A stretch of 46,005 bases of DNA from Capnocytophaga sp. oral taxon 863 str. F0517 (GCF_000466425.1 NZ_KE992162.1:1-46005), one strand, 5' to 3'; shown: positions 1 to 7,707, counted from the stretch's first letter. Program-made: numbers and translations. The notes: generated by a model from the sequence alone, not told the origin.

Positions 1-22
1 GTATGTCGCCGCCTTCTTAAAG

Positions 23-57
23 AACCGAACTATTTTTCAATAGTTCGGTTTTTCTTT
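23..57 (+). terminator. Rho-independent terminator-like hairpin
   Basis: A perfect 10-bp inverted repeat (AACCGAACTA at 23-32 and TAGTTCGGTT at 41-50) with an 8-nt loop is followed by a T-rich tract. It probably ends a transcription unit that lies mostly left of the window. Bases 1-22 hold no recognisable gene remnant. Confidence 0.75.
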
Positions 58-143
58 ATATCATCTTTCTAATTATATTTAGAATTCGAATAAAATACGA
101 ATAAATAAGACGAGGGTTTTATTCCTAATTCGCTCTTTTTCAA

Positions 144-169
144 GGGCTAATTGCCATTAGCCCCTACAC
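144..169. repeat. Short inverted element ending in CCCCTACACC
   Basis: GGGCTAAT at 144-151 and ATTAGCCC at 156-163 form an 8-bp stem with a 4-nt loop, followed by CTACACC. On the minus strand it begins GTAGGGGC, resembling GTAGGGGC-type palindromic intergenic repeats seen in various bacteria; a GCCCCTAC string also occurs near 8629. The rest of 58-240 has no gene and no convincing TAnnTTTG promoter. Confidence 0.4.
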
Positions 170-212
170 CTGGCTCATGCTAACTTTTCGCAAACCATTT
201 CTGTTTGACTAT

Positions 213-240
213 AATCCCTAATCCCTAACTACTAACCTCT
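213..240. repeat. Heptad array A, four 7-bp units abutting a start codon
   Basis: Four units (AATCCCT, AATCCCT, AACTACT, AACCTCT) run without interruption up to the base before the ATG at 241. It belongs to the 7-bp-period intergenic family found throughout this window. The region where a ribosome would bind is therefore made entirely of repeat units. Confidence 0.6.
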
Positions 241-1164
241 ATGAAATACTGTCTTTTATTCTTGCTGTCATTCTCTTTGGTAGCGCAAAATAAGGAAGCA
301 CAAAAACGATTGTATTATAACCTTACGGACAACGGAAAGCAGCTTTATATTATGGGGAAGTATGAATTGGAATTACTTCCCTATGAAGAGGCTTTTGATT
401 CCCTTGTAGTAAAGCGAAGTCTGGTTGATTTTGCTAAGAGAAATCATTTTACGGATACCATTGCTAAGAAAAATCCGAAGCTGCCCTATCCTCATTATTA
501 TCTTTCTTATCATAAGAAAAATAAGGATAACCACTGGCGGAATACAATGGTATATTTTATCGGTAAAGATACGGATGAGGGTAGGTGGTCATTCATAGCT
601 ACGATTACCTCAATAGCGGAAAAACCTTCCCAGGAGATTGATCCGGAGATGGTACAGCTGATATTGGATAAAAAGGTATTGAATGAGAACCATTTGGGTG
701 GGCATTTCTTTAATTTTCTTGGAAGGAAAATACAGCTATTGGACGAATGTTATTGGGAGGGAGTGAATATTGTACGCTGCCCTACTAAAGGGGAGATGAA
801 CTGGAGCTTACATCCTTCCTTAGCCGAAGCCCAACTATCTCTTCGGCTTCAAAAAGAATGGGGGGATATAATCCCCATGGAACCGAACTATACCTATAAC
901 CGTGCCTCAGAACAACAGAAAACGCTTATTTTTGAAGGAAAGCCTACGCAGGTTACGGAAGTTATCTATAATGTACGTTATCAAGATCCTGTGCTAAAGA
1001 GCTATCATAAAGATACGAAACTGATTGTCTATTATATAGCTACGATCGTACGAGGTCAGGCTATCGCTTGTGTGATTAGCTATTGGGACTCCAATGAGCG
1101 ACTGCCTGAAACGGGACTCCCTGAGTTTGTCTCTCAGTTTGTACGGCTACCCAAGGAGGTATAG
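241..1164 (+). CDS. Secreted protein of unknown function
   Basis: A 307-residue protein with a short signal peptide (about residues 1-15, MKYCLLFLLSFSLVAQ) and no transmembrane segment after it. No family is recognised. The mature part is rich in aromatic and charged residues and probably resides in the periplasm or outer membrane. The ATG at 241 is chosen because the signal peptide starts there; the preceding bases are 7-bp repeat units, so no ribosome binding site stands out. Its last 89 bases are antisense to the end of the isochorismate synthase gene. The tail of this protein reads like natural coding sequence, which suggests the overlap arose by extension of the other gene. Function cannot be assigned. 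Confidence 0.75.
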   Translation: MKYCLLFLLSFSLVAQNKEAQKRLYYNLTDNGKQLYIMGKYELELLPYEEAFDSLVVKRSLVDFAKRNHFTDTIAKKNPKLPYPHYYLSYHKKNKDNHWRNTMVYFIGKDTDEGRWSFIATITSIAEKPSQEIDPEMVQLILDKKVLNENHLGGHFFNFLGRKIQLLDECYWEGVNIVRCPTKGEMNWSLHPSLAEAQLSLRLQKEWGDIIPMEPNYTYNRASEQQKTLIFEGKPTQVTEVIYNVRYQDPVLKSYHKDTKLIVYYIATIVRGQAIACVISYWDSNERLPETGLPEFVSQFVRLPKEV

Positions 1165-2221
1165 AGCGCTGAAGTACTCGTAGCATGGTTTGGGCTTTGT
1201 TCTCGGTTTCCTGCCATTCGCTTTCTTCTTGGGAACTACTGTTTATTCCTCCTCCAACATATACAAAGATCTCTTTTTGAGTTAGTTGGGCGCATCGGAG
1301 ATTGACAAATAGGTCTATGGAGCGACTTTCCTCCAAATGGATCAAACCACAATACCCTGCATAAAATTCTCTTGGATAGCCCTCATTCTCAAGGAGAAAA
1401 TGGCGGGCTTTGTCTGTCGGGAAGCCGCATACCGCAGGGGTGGGGTGTAGGCGTTGTAGAATTTCTTGGATAGGTATATTGGGTGTAATTTTAGCGCTAA
1501 TTTCTGTGCAAAGGTGCCAAAGTCTTCCGGCGCGTACTTCATGTGCTTTTCCTATAGACAAATCGGTGGTGAGGGGTTGTAGCACTTGGGTGATAGTATC
1601 TGTTACAATCTTCTGCTCTCTATATTCTTTTTCAGTCCATAGGGGGCTTTCGCCTTCGATAAAAGGTTTGGTTCCCGCTAGTGACATGGTACGAAGTGTA
1701 TCGCCTGTTAGCTTGAGTAAGGTCTCAGGAGTAGCTGCCAGCCATTGACCCACCTTTGGGTGTGAAAAAGCATAACAGAAGGCTGTGGGATACAGCGCTT
1801 TCAAATCTAAGAAATAGGTAAGGAGTGATTTTTGCTTTCCTTGGTAAGCAATTCTACGGGAAAGTACTACTTTTTCTAAGCTATGCTCTTCTATTGCTTT
1901 TAAGGCTTTTTGGAAAAGGATATGATAGGAGGTCCGATCTCCCTGGGTAGGGATGAGCGCTGTACTAAGGACAGGCTTCTCAGCGGAGGGTAGGGAAGTG
2001 GTAAGGAGGTTTTCTCCCTTTAGTAGCAGAGGAGCCCCTCCATGAAAAGGATACATGATAAAGCCTTGACTTTCAGTGAAATCGGCTGTATGGAGCGTGT
2101 CATCATTCTGGTAAATCAGATGGATGTCAGTGCTATTGGGATAGCTAAACAAAGCAAAAGGTAACCCTTTTAGGGCAACCTCCTTTGCTTTTTCTAAAAA
2201 TTCTTCTTTAGATTGGTTCAT
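1076..2221 (-). CDS. menF: Isochorismate synthase (MenF/DhbC type)
   Basis: Converts chorismate to isochorismate, the first committed step of menaquinone synthesis. The 381-residue protein has the chorismate-binding fold signatures: KVVLSRR near residues 117-123 (K117 matches the lysine base of MenF), LAGTKP near 181-186, HPTPAVCG at 259-266, GYPREFYAG at 281-289 and VYVGGG near 321-326. The Mg-binding acidic residues lie in the last third. It starts inside the 4-bp overlap with the thioesterase gene, indicating translational coupling. The final 30 or so residues after RVLQRS look like an extension beyond the family's usual end and overlap the neighbouring plus-strand gene by 89 bp. The menaquinone role rather than siderophore synthesis is inferred from the thioesterase neighbour. 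Confidence 0.9.
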   Translation of the reverse strand: MNQSKEEFLEKAKEVALKGLPFALFSYPNSTDIHLIYQNDDTLHTADFTESQGFIMYPFHGGAPLLLKGENLLTTSLPSAEKPVLSTALIPTQGDRTSYHILFQKALKAIEEHSLEKVVLSRRIAYQGKQKSLLTYFLDLKALYPTAFCYAFSHPKVGQWLAATPETLLKLTGDTLRTMSLAGTKPFIEGESPLWTEKEYREQKIVTDTITQVLQPLTTDLSIGKAHEVRAGRLWHLCTEISAKITPNIPIQEILQRLHPTPAVCGFPTDKARHFLLENEGYPREFYAGYCGLIHLEESRSIDLFVNLRCAQLTQKEIFVYVGGGINSSSQEESEWQETENKAQTMLRVLQRSIPPWVAVQTERQTQGVPFQAVAHWSPNS

Positions 2222-2643
2222 CTTTTCTTAGTGATTATGGTGGTGTGCTTCCCGTAGGAAATGAGCTTGCCGTCCTCATCGGTGATTTTTATATCCCAGT
2301 GTTGCAGTGTTTTTCCCTTATGGATTAGGGAGGCTTTGGCAAAAACTTGCTTACCCAACTCTACCCCTCGTACATGGTTCATCATAATGTCTATTCCTAA
2401 AACTAAGTAGTTTTCAGGATCTGGATTTGCCAGTAACATAGCTGAGATACTCCCTGTGGTTTCTGCCAAGGCAGCCGATGCCCCTCCATGGAGAATGCAA
2501 TTGGGTTGGCAAGTCTTCTCATTGACAGGCATTTTTGCGATTATGTAGTCTTCGCCTATTTCTATAAAGCGAATTTCAAGGAAGTCTATGAGGGTACTTT
2601 GCCCCATAGCATTGGCTTTTTCTAATAATAATTGGTTGTTCAT
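2218..2643 (-). CDS. Hotdog-fold thioesterase, probable DHNA-CoA hydrolase
   Basis: A 141-residue PaaI-family hotdog thioesterase. The HGGASAALAE motif at residues 52-61 gives the family's active-site HGG and the downstream glutamate (E61) on the hotdog helix. Its stop overlaps the start of menF (TCAT on the plus strand), so the two are almost certainly co-translated. Members next to menF in Bacteroidota are candidates for hydrolysing 1,4-dihydroxy-2-naphthoyl-CoA (MenI function); this substrate is inferred from context only, since the fold is also used for phenylacetyl-CoA and other acyl-CoAs. No clean TAnnTTTG promoter is seen; TAACTTTA upstream on the minus strand matches 7 of 8 positions. 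Confidence 0.85.
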   Translation of the reverse strand: MNNQLLLEKANAMGQSTLIDFLEIRFIEIGEDYIIAKMPVNEKTCQPNCILHGGASAALAETTGSISAMLLANPDPENYLVLGIDIMMNHVRGVELGKQVFAKASLIHKGKTLQHWDIKITDEDGKLISYGKHTTIITKKR

Positions 2644-2682
2644 ATTCCATAGGATTAAAAAATAATTTAAAGTTATAAGGGT

Positions 2683-2853
2683 TCAAATTGGCTGTAATGT
2701 CTTAAGGGTATAGTTATCTTTTCTTTGGGTAAATCCTTTACTTTGCCAAAAAAAATCTTCTTGAGGTCCATATTCATCTTTCTAATCAAAGGGAAGTTGT
2801 CCTCTACAAACGGTTGTGAGCAAAAATAAGGATAAAAAGAATCGAACTTTCAT
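2683..2853 (-). pseudogene. Broken small secreted-protein gene with in-frame amber codon
   Basis: On the minus strand an ATG at 2853 opens a 23-residue stretch that looks like a signal peptide (MKVRFFLSLFLLTTVCRG, then QLPFD) and stops at a TAG at 2782-2784. The same frame then stays open for 32 more codons (KDEYGPQEDFFWQSKG and onward) to a TGA at 2683-2685. The second half has protein-like composition, so this may be a decayed gene or a truncated copy of a larger secreted protein. The short length makes chance possible. It sits between the thioesterase gene and a lipoprotein gene on the same strand. Confidence 0.35.
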
Positions 2854-2857
2854 AGAA

Positions 2858-3286
2858 TTACTTAGTTTTTATCACGATTTTATTATTTGATAAATAGAAA
2901 ATGGTATCATTCTTTTTTTCTTTTATGTAACCAATGTATTTCTTATCCGAATATATAGTGTCAATATCCAAACTCTTTAATAAAGCTGGATCTTCTTTTA
3001 GTTCTGATGAGGTATATTCCAAAAATCCATTAGCCCTATTGCAAAGAACCCCTTTTAGTTTCCCCTGCTTATCATAGCGCGAAATGGTTTTTATAAGTAG
3101 TCTTCCATAATTATTTTCTATAAATCCATTGGGGTTATATTGATAATCTTTACTTACTATTTCGGTTTGGATAACCTTAAAATCACTTTTTGGGGTATTA
3201 CATCCTATAAGTAGAAAGCTAATAATGACCATTTGAATAGTACCTATAATTACAGATAGAAGACTTATTTTTATGCTTTCTTTCAT
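2858..3286 (-). CDS. Hypothetical lipoprotein
   Basis: A 142-residue protein with an N-terminal hydrophobic segment ending in a lipobox-like LLIGC (cysteine near residue 29). The signal is long, so translation may really begin at the internal methionine near residue 19. The mature part contains pieces such as YDKQGKLKGV that resemble the repetitive KYDKKGN-like segments of other Bacteroidota secreted proteins, including the one at 7700-8542. No family is recognised. It is the gene immediately upstream of the broken frame at 2683-2853 on the same strand, and the two may once have been related secreted genes. Confidence 0.7.
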   Translation of the reverse strand: MKESIKISLLSVIIGTIQMVIISFLLIGCNTPKSDFKVIQTEIVSKDYQYNPNGFIENNYGRLLIKTISRYDKQGKLKGVLCNRANGFLEYTSSELKEDPALLKSLDIDTIYSDKKYIGYIKEKKNDTIFYLSNNKIVIKTK

Positions 3287-3320
3287 TCTTGTAAGGTTTT
3301 GTAAGTTCTATCATCTTTAG

Positions 3321-3344
3321 GTGCGGGCTACGAGCTTGTGCCAG
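3321..3344. repeat. Short dispersed repeat, copy 1
   Basis: GGTGCGGGCTACGAGCTTGTG shares its core (CGGGCTACGAGCT, here forming GCTACGAGC) with the related string CACGAGCTACAAGCTCG at 8564-8580. It overlaps the end of the CCA-family gene, supplying its last codons and stop. Two copies only are seen, so its status as a family is tentative. Confidence 0.35.
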
Positions 3345-4758
3345 CAACTAAAGACAGTCCCATTTTCTTTGCTTTCTCAAGCATAAAGGGATATGCTTCT
3401 TCGTAGGAGTTGCCTATAATACCCTCTAGAATAGCTTCTTTGATAGCTTCTTTGAGCTGACCTACCTCACGGGAGGGACTAAGACCAAAGAGTTCCATGA
3501 TTTCCTCTCCAGTGATAGGAGGTTGAAAGTTACGAATATGGTCTTTTTCTTCTACCTCTACCACTTTTTGGCGAACAATTTGGAAATTCTGATGATATTT
3601 CTTGTATCTCTGTGGGTTTTTGGTAGTTATATCGGCTTCGCAAAGGGTCATAAGTGCTTCAAAATCATCACCCGCATCAAAAAGTAGGCGCCTAACTGCT
3701 GAATCGGTTACAATGTCCTGTGCTATAATGATGGGGCGAGAGCTCATAGTAACCATTTTCTGAACAAACTTCATCTTCTCATTCTGAGGGAGACGCAGGC
3801 GCTGGAATATCTTGACTACCATTTTCCCTCCAAGAAACTCGTGACCATGGAATGTCCAACCTATTTTCTTGTCAAATCGTTTGGTAGGGGCTTTGCCTAT
3901 ATCATGTAATAGGGCTGCCCAGCGGAGCCATAAGTCGTTGGTGTTCAGTGAAATGTTATCCACTACTTCTAAGGTATGCCAAAAATTATCCTTGTGGCGT
4001 TGTCCTTCCTTTTCATCGACTCCTTGTAGGGCGACCAATTCGGGTAAGATCATTGAGAGCAAGCCTGTTTCATAAAGTAGCTTAAAGCCTACCGAAGGGC
4101 GGGCAGCGGCTAAGATTTTGTTGAGTTCTTCTGCAATACGTTCGTTGGAGATAATCTTAAGTCGTTCCTTGTTGTCCGTTATGGCTTGTAGGGATTTCTC
4201 TTCAATCTGGAAATTCAGCTGGGTAGCAAAGCGAATAGCCCTGAGCATACGCAAAGGGTCATCGGAATAAGTAATATTAGGCTCTAAGGGAGTACGAATG
4301 ATTTTGTTCTGTAAGTCATCAATCCCTCCAAAAGGATCTATCAGTTCACCGAAAGAATCTTGGTTTAGAGAAATGGCTAAGGCGTTGATCGTGAAATCAC
4401 GGCGATTTTGATCATCGGCAAGGGAACCATCTTCCACGATAGGCTTGCGGGAATCCTCTCGATAACTTTCCTTACGGGCACCTACAAATTCAATATCTAT
4501 GCTATCGGTCTTGATCATAGCAGTACCAAAGTTCTTGAATACCGATATTTTAGGATTGTTAGGCAGTTGGGCAGCAACTTTTTCAGCCAGTTCTATACCA
4601 CTGCCTAAGGTTACGATGTCAATATCTTTGGCATCACCTCGCTTTAATAATAAATCACGTACAAAACCTCCTACTACGAAGCATTTTTGACTGTTTTGGT
4701 CTGCAATTTTAGAAATAAGTTCAAAGATAGGGGCTGTAAGTGAAGAGGAATAATTCAT
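3328..4758 (-). CDS. CCA tRNA nucleotidyltransferase / poly(A) polymerase family with HD domain
   Basis: A 476-residue class II nucleotidyltransferase of the type that adds or repairs the tRNA 3' CCA end. The N-terminal domain shows GGFVRDLLL near residues 30-38, the metal-binding DID at 45-47, and RRDFTINALA near 119-128. The RNA-binding neck follows (LRAIRFATQ near 172-180). An HD phosphohydrolase domain has H255, H261 and the HD pair at 285-286, as in HD-carrying CCA enzymes. Whether it adds CCA or poly(A) cannot be settled from sequence alone. The last residues (AGTSS) and the stop are encoded by a short dispersed repeat also seen near 8562. A TATTTTTG promoter lies 20 nt upstream. Confidence 0.9.
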   Translation of the reverse strand: MNYSSSLTAPIFELISKIADQNSQKCFVVGGFVRDLLLKRGDAKDIDIVTLGSGIELAEKVAAQLPNNPKISVFKNFGTAMIKTDSIDIEFVGARKESYREDSRKPIVEDGSLADDQNRRDFTINALAISLNQDSFGELIDPFGGIDDLQNKIIRTPLEPNITYSDDPLRMLRAIRFATQLNFQIEEKSLQAITDNKERLKIISNERIAEELNKILAAARPSVGFKLLYETGLLSMILPELVALQGVDEKEGQRHKDNFWHTLEVVDNISLNTNDLWLRWAALLHDIGKAPTKRFDKKIGWTFHGHEFLGGKMVVKIFQRLRLPQNEKMKFVQKMVTMSSRPIIIAQDIVTDSAVRRLLFDAGDDFEALMTLCEADITTKNPQRYKKYHQNFQIVRQKVVEVEEKDHIRNFQPPITGEEIMELFGLSPSREVGQLKEAIKEAILEGIIGNSYEEAYPFMLEKAKKMGLSLVAGTSS

Positions 4759-4778
4759 TGTATATTTTTTCGATGGTA

Positions 4779-4786
4779 CAAAAATA
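4779..4786 (-). promoter_or_regulatory. Promoter -7 element (TATTTTTG) for the CCA-family gene
   Basis: The plus strand reads CAAAAATA, giving TATTTTTG on the minus strand, a perfect match to the Bacteroidota TAnnTTTG consensus 20 nt before the start at 4758. No TTTG is found at the expected upstream position. Confidence 0.55.
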
Positions 4787-4827
4787 CTATTTTTTTACCA
4801 ATAAAAGAAGAAGTGAAGTAAGTTTTT

Positions 4828-5256
4828 TTAGTCCCAATTACTTTTTTTAGAAAGGGCATATTTTCCACCTCCTGTAAAGCATAGGCAGATAGCTCCACCG
4901 AAGAACAAACCTAAGGTCTCAATTGCCCAAGCTCCGGAGGAAGGGTTGATGACAAAAATCTCGTTTTTGTGGACTAAAAGGATGGCTACCAAGCAGTTAA
5001 TAGCTATGATCATAGCGAAAAAGCGCGTGCGATAGCCCAGCATAAGTAAGATAGGTGCCAAAACTTCCCCTATATAAACGCCATATGCCCAGATGCTTGG
5101 CAAGGCATGGTTGATTAGTTGTATCTTTACAAAGCTGATATCGTGCAACTTAGAGATGCCATGGAAGAGCAAGATTCCTCCTATGACCATTCTTAGCAGC
5201 AGGATACCTATATGGGTACTATTGGTATGATTATGGCTCGTATCTTTGTAATACAT
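4828..5256 (-). CDS. DoxX family membrane protein
   Basis: A 142-residue integral membrane protein with four predicted helices (about residues 17-34, 56-75, 77-95 and 110-128). The RMVIGGILLFHGISKLHD segment at the start of helix 1 is typical of the DoxX/DoxD family, small membrane proteins linked in various bacteria to quinone-dependent thiosulfate oxidation or oxidative stress systems. The substrate cannot be inferred here. The gene follows a small conserved gene by 36 nt on the same strand and has no clear promoter of its own, so the two are probably co-transcribed. Confidence 0.85.
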   Translation of the reverse strand: MYYKDTSHNHTNSTHIGILLLRMVIGGILLFHGISKLHDISFVKIQLINHALPSIWAYGVYIGEVLAPILLMLGYRTRFFAMIIAINCLVAILLVHKNEIFVINPSSGAWAIETLGLFFGGAICLCFTGGGKYALSKKSNWD

Positions 5257-5292
5257 TGTAAATAAGATTATTAAAAAAGTAAGGGGTGAGAC

Positions 5293-5502
5293 TTAATAAA
5301 TATAAGTATTTACGCTCACCTTTATCCTAAATCGCTCGTATAGAAGGGTTTTGAAACGGTGGGCAACATGTAAGTCTGTGAATATCATAGCACGGCTGAT
5401 GCTGGTAGTAAAGACTACCTCACCGATGAGATATTCCACAAGATAAGTTCCCTCTTGGGTCATCAAAACATAGTTAGGATTAAGGATTGCTTCCACGTAC
5501 AT
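5293..5502 (-). CDS. Small conserved protein of unknown function (69 aa)
   Basis: A 69-residue protein beginning MYVEAILNPNYV and ending in a basic, aromatic tail (RFRIKVSVNTYIY). A longer frame could begin at a TTG at 5517, but a TAACTTTG promoter element covers 5515-5522, so the ATG at 5502 is the likely start. That leaves only 12 nt between promoter element and start codon. No signal peptide or membrane segment is seen, so it is probably cytoplasmic. Function unknown; it lies upstream of doxX on the same strand and divergent from the DUF4294 gene. Confidence 0.7.
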   Translation of the reverse strand: MYVEAILNPNYVLMTQEGTYLVEYLIGEVVFTTSISRAMIFTDLHVAHRFKTLLYERFRIKVSVNTYIY

Positions 5503-5514
5503 TGGAATTTTGGG

Positions 5515-5522
5515 CAAAGTTA
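5515..5522 (-). promoter_or_regulatory. Promoter -7 element (TAACTTTG) for the 69-aa protein and doxX
   Basis: The plus strand reads CAAAGTTA. The element ends 12 nt before the ATG at 5502, implying a very short leader. It decides the start by overlapping the alternative TTG start at 5517. Confidence 0.55.
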
Positions 5523-5610
5523 CAAAAAAAATAAATAAAAGCCATCATTTTTTTGATATTAAAGTTGTTATTTTAACATTTTTGAGAGTGGATGATTTTT
5601 GAAAAAATCG

Positions 5611-5618
5611 TACTTTTG
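5611..5618 (+). promoter_or_regulatory. Promoter -7 element (TACTTTTG) for the DUF4294 gene
   Basis: A perfect TAnnTTTG match 13 nt before the ATG at 5632. It lies inside the longer reading frame that would begin at a TTG at 5599, so the ATG is the better start. The implied leader is under about 10 nt. Confidence 0.55.
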
Positions 5619-5631
5619 TACAAAAATAGCT

Positions 5632-6282
5632 ATGTATGCCCTTATTTTTTTTATAGTAGCTCTCTTAGGGGCTTGGCCTATTCACTCGCAGGAGCGAGAT
5701 AGTATAGCACCAGCGGCAGGAGAGACGATGATAGACTTAGAGGAGGTTTTATTCTTTGGAAATCAGCCTTTTTTCAAGGATGAAGAACAGCGGAAGAAAT
5801 ATGAATTATTGCGCTATAGGGTACGGAAGGTATATCCTTATGCTAAGATGGCCGCCGATAAGCTCTATAAGATAGAGCGGACACTGGACACCCTGCCCAA
5901 TCAGCGACAAAGAAAACGATATACCAAGCAGGTACAGGAGGATGCCGAGGCACGCTTTACCGATGAGCTTAAGAAACTCTCTCGCTCTCAGGGGCGTATT
6001 CTCATCAAGCTCATCTATAGGCAGACGGGCTATTCGGCTTATGACTTGGTCAAGAACTTGCGCAGTGGCTGGCGTGCCTTTTGGTATAACAATACCGCGT
6101 GGTTCTATGATCTTTCGCTTAAGAGCACCTATGCCCCAGAGCGGGTAGAGGAAGATTTTTGGATAGAGGATATCCTTTTGAGGGCTTTCTCCCAAGGAGA
6201 ATTGGAGATGCAACCTCCTGCCATAGGGATTAACTATGAAGCGATAGAGAAAAAATGGCGCATGAGGCCGGCTAATGAATAA
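5632..6282 (+). CDS. DUF4294 family secreted protein
   Basis: A 216-residue protein with a signal peptide (MYALIFFIVALLGAWPIHSQ) and a DUF4294-type body: RVRKVYPYAKMAADKLY, KKLSRSQGRILIKLIYRQTG and LRSGWRAFWYNNTA are the conserved blocks remembered for this Bacteroidota family. Members are exported and widespread in Flavobacteriia, but no biochemical role is established to my knowledge. A TTG start at 5599 would add 11 residues before the signal peptide; the promoter element at 5611-5618 argues against it. A strong hairpin terminator follows directly, so it is a single-gene unit. Confidence 0.85.
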   Translation: MYALIFFIVALLGAWPIHSQERDSIAPAAGETMIDLEEVLFFGNQPFFKDEEQRKKYELLRYRVRKVYPYAKMAADKLYKIERTLDTLPNQRQRKRYTKQVQEDAEARFTDELKKLSRSQGRILIKLIYRQTGYSAYDLVKNLRSGWRAFWYNNTAWFYDLSLKSTYAPERVEEDFWIEDILLRAFSQGELEMQPPAIGINYEAIEKKWRMRPANE

Positions 6283-6296
6283 ATATTTAGAAGAAA

Positions 6297-6327
6297 GGGC
6301 GAGCTGACAGCAGCTCGCCCTTTTTTT
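6297..6327 (+). terminator. Strong Rho-independent terminator
   Basis: GGGCGAGCTG (6297-6306), loop ACAG, CAGCTCGCCC (6311-6320), then seven T. It ends the DUF4294 unit and, lying between convergent genes, may partly serve the minus-strand barrel gene as well. Confidence 0.9.
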
Positions 6328-6333
6328 GAAAGT

Positions 6334-7314
6334 TTAGAAAGTATATTTGATACCGAAATTAAGTCCGAGAGAGGAATAAGAAGCTTTTTCAGTAAGTTTT
6401 TTCTTAGAGTCTCTGGCTTCTAACTCTTCTTGAGTAGCACTCTCCACATAGTTGGTGCGCTCATGATATACTTGTCCGCGTAGGACATCGTTGTAGGAGC
6501 CATTGGTAAAGCCTTCTAAGGTCTTGAGGGGCACTTCTACTTGTCGAGTAACACCGCCTATATTTAGGTTGGCTTTGAAAGTTTGTTTGAAGTCTTTTAA
6601 TTCGGAGTAGTCGCGCTTCACGGAGATATTCATATATTCCAATTCAGCAAAAATAGACAAATGGTCATCAATATGGTAGTTATATCCCAAGGCGGCGATG
6701 GTACCAAAAGGTATTTTTCCTTTGTAATCTTCGGTATAGGAAGTCTCAATGGTAGCTCCAGAGGCGATGGAAGCCCCAGGAGGTAGAGAGGCTAAGGAAG
6801 GAACTACAGCCTTAAGTCTGGCAACGATTGGGGCAGGAATATCTTGTTGGGTAGTGGTGTAAGAATGGGCTACAGCTTCCGTTTTTCCGCCTACTTTGGT
6901 AAGTAAGCCGAAACGTCCGTAGAAGTGGTCGGTAAAGTTATAAGTTACAGAGAGTGCTGCCCCAAAGGCACGACCTCGTCCGGTAACTTTTCCATCAATG
7001 GTTGCTTTCAGTCGAGTATTAGCAATATTTTTTTCACTAATTTCATGCTTTACCACTTGGTCTTTACCATAGAGATAACCCACGCTAACATCAATTCCCC
7101 AAGTTTTGTTAAAGAAATAACCTACTCTGAGTTGGCTATTGAGGCCTTCTCCGAAAGTACCAAAGCGTACACTTTCTTTACCATTGATACTTTCTTCTCC
7201 AATCTTGGTAGAAGGTACTCCCCAGGCGTATCCTCCGGTAGTAGATACATATACCTGTGCAGAGGAAGTGTAGCAAGCTGCGAAGAGGCCTGCTAATAAG
7301 AAAATTCTCTTCAT
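6334..7314 (-). CDS. Outer membrane beta-barrel protein
   Basis: A 326-residue protein with a signal peptide (MKRIFLLAGLFAACYTSSAQ), alternating amphipathic strands (for example YFNKTWGIDVSVGYLYG, HFYGRFGLLTKVGG, HLSIFAELEYMNISVK) and a final strand ending in phenylalanine (SLGLNFGIKYTF), the usual mark of an outer membrane barrel. A porin-like or OmpW/OprF-like barrel is the best description; the ligand is unknown. It follows arsC by 24 nt on the same strand and is the last gene of a three-gene unit that ends at the terminator region near 6300. Confidence 0.85.
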   Translation of the reverse strand: MKRIFLLAGLFAACYTSSAQVYVSTTGGYAWGVPSTKIGEESINGKESVRFGTFGEGLNSQLRVGYFFNKTWGIDVSVGYLYGKDQVVKHEISEKNIANTRLKATIDGKVTGRGRAFGAALSVTYNFTDHFYGRFGLLTKVGGKTEAVAHSYTTTQQDIPAPIVARLKAVVPSLASLPPGASIASGATIETSYTEDYKGKIPFGTIAALGYNYHIDDHLSIFAELEYMNISVKRDYSELKDFKQTFKANLNIGGVTRQVEVPLKTLEGFTNGSYNDVLRGQVYHERTNYVESATQEELEARDSKKKLTEKASYSSLGLNFGIKYTF

Positions 7315-7338
7315 TATGTAAATATTAAAGTTTGATTT

Positions 7339-7686
7339 TTATTCTTGTGATTGGAGCCACTCTTGTGCAGCGCTCAAGGGGCGTGCTATGATGGCTTTGT
7401 CTCCATTTATGATAATAGGTCGCTCTATTAGCTTAGGGTATTGGTGTAGTAGGGCTATGATTTGTTCGTCTGAAAGGGTATCGTTGCCTACTTCTTTCCA
7501 AATGGCTTCTTTCTTGCGTACCAAATCAATAGGTTTGATGGCTAATTTGCGTAGGAGCTCCTTGAGTTCCTCTACTGAAGGAGGATTTTTGAGATAATCT
7601 ATAATCTCAATGGGATATTCTTCTTCTTTTAGAAAAGCCAAGCACTCTCGGCTTTTGCTGCAATGTGTATTGTGATATATTTTCAT
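7339..7686 (-). CDS. arsC: ArsC/Spx family arsenate reductase-like protein
   Basis: A 115-residue thioredoxin-fold protein of the glutaredoxin-dependent ArsC group. The N-terminal HCSKSREC places the nucleophilic cysteine at residue 9, and RPIIINGDKAIIARP near residues 92-106 is the signature containing the substrate-binding arginines. Arsenate reduction is the family activity, but many chromosomal copies without other ars genes (as here: no arsB, arsR or acr3 nearby) may have another reductase role, such as the YffB-type proteins. It is 13 nt after the upstream secreted gene and 24 nt before the barrel gene, so it sits mid-operon. Confidence 0.85.
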   Translation of the reverse strand: MKIYHNTHCSKSRECLAFLKEEEYPIEIIDYLKNPPSVEELKELLRKLAIKPIDLVRKKEAIWKEVGNDTLSDEQIIALLHQYPKLIERPIIINGDKAIIARPLSAAQEWLQSQE

Positions 7687-7707
7687 CAGTTGTTAGTTAC
7701 TAATAAT
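7687..7707. repeat. Probable short heptad array B
   Basis: About three units (CAGTTGT, TAGTTAC, TAATAAT) fill the gap between the stop of the upstream minus-strand gene and the arsC start. On the minus strand the array carries TAG TAA at the end of that gene. Too short to be secure alone; it fits the period and placement of the other arrays. Confidence 0.35.

Noticed and set aside
1-22. Possible 3' end of a coding or RNA gene at the left edge
   Set aside because: Too short to identify; only the terminator after it is supported.
7339-7686. Arsenic resistance operon
   Set aside because: Only an ArsC-like gene is present; no arsB, acr3 or arsR lies beside it, and the neighbours are envelope proteins.
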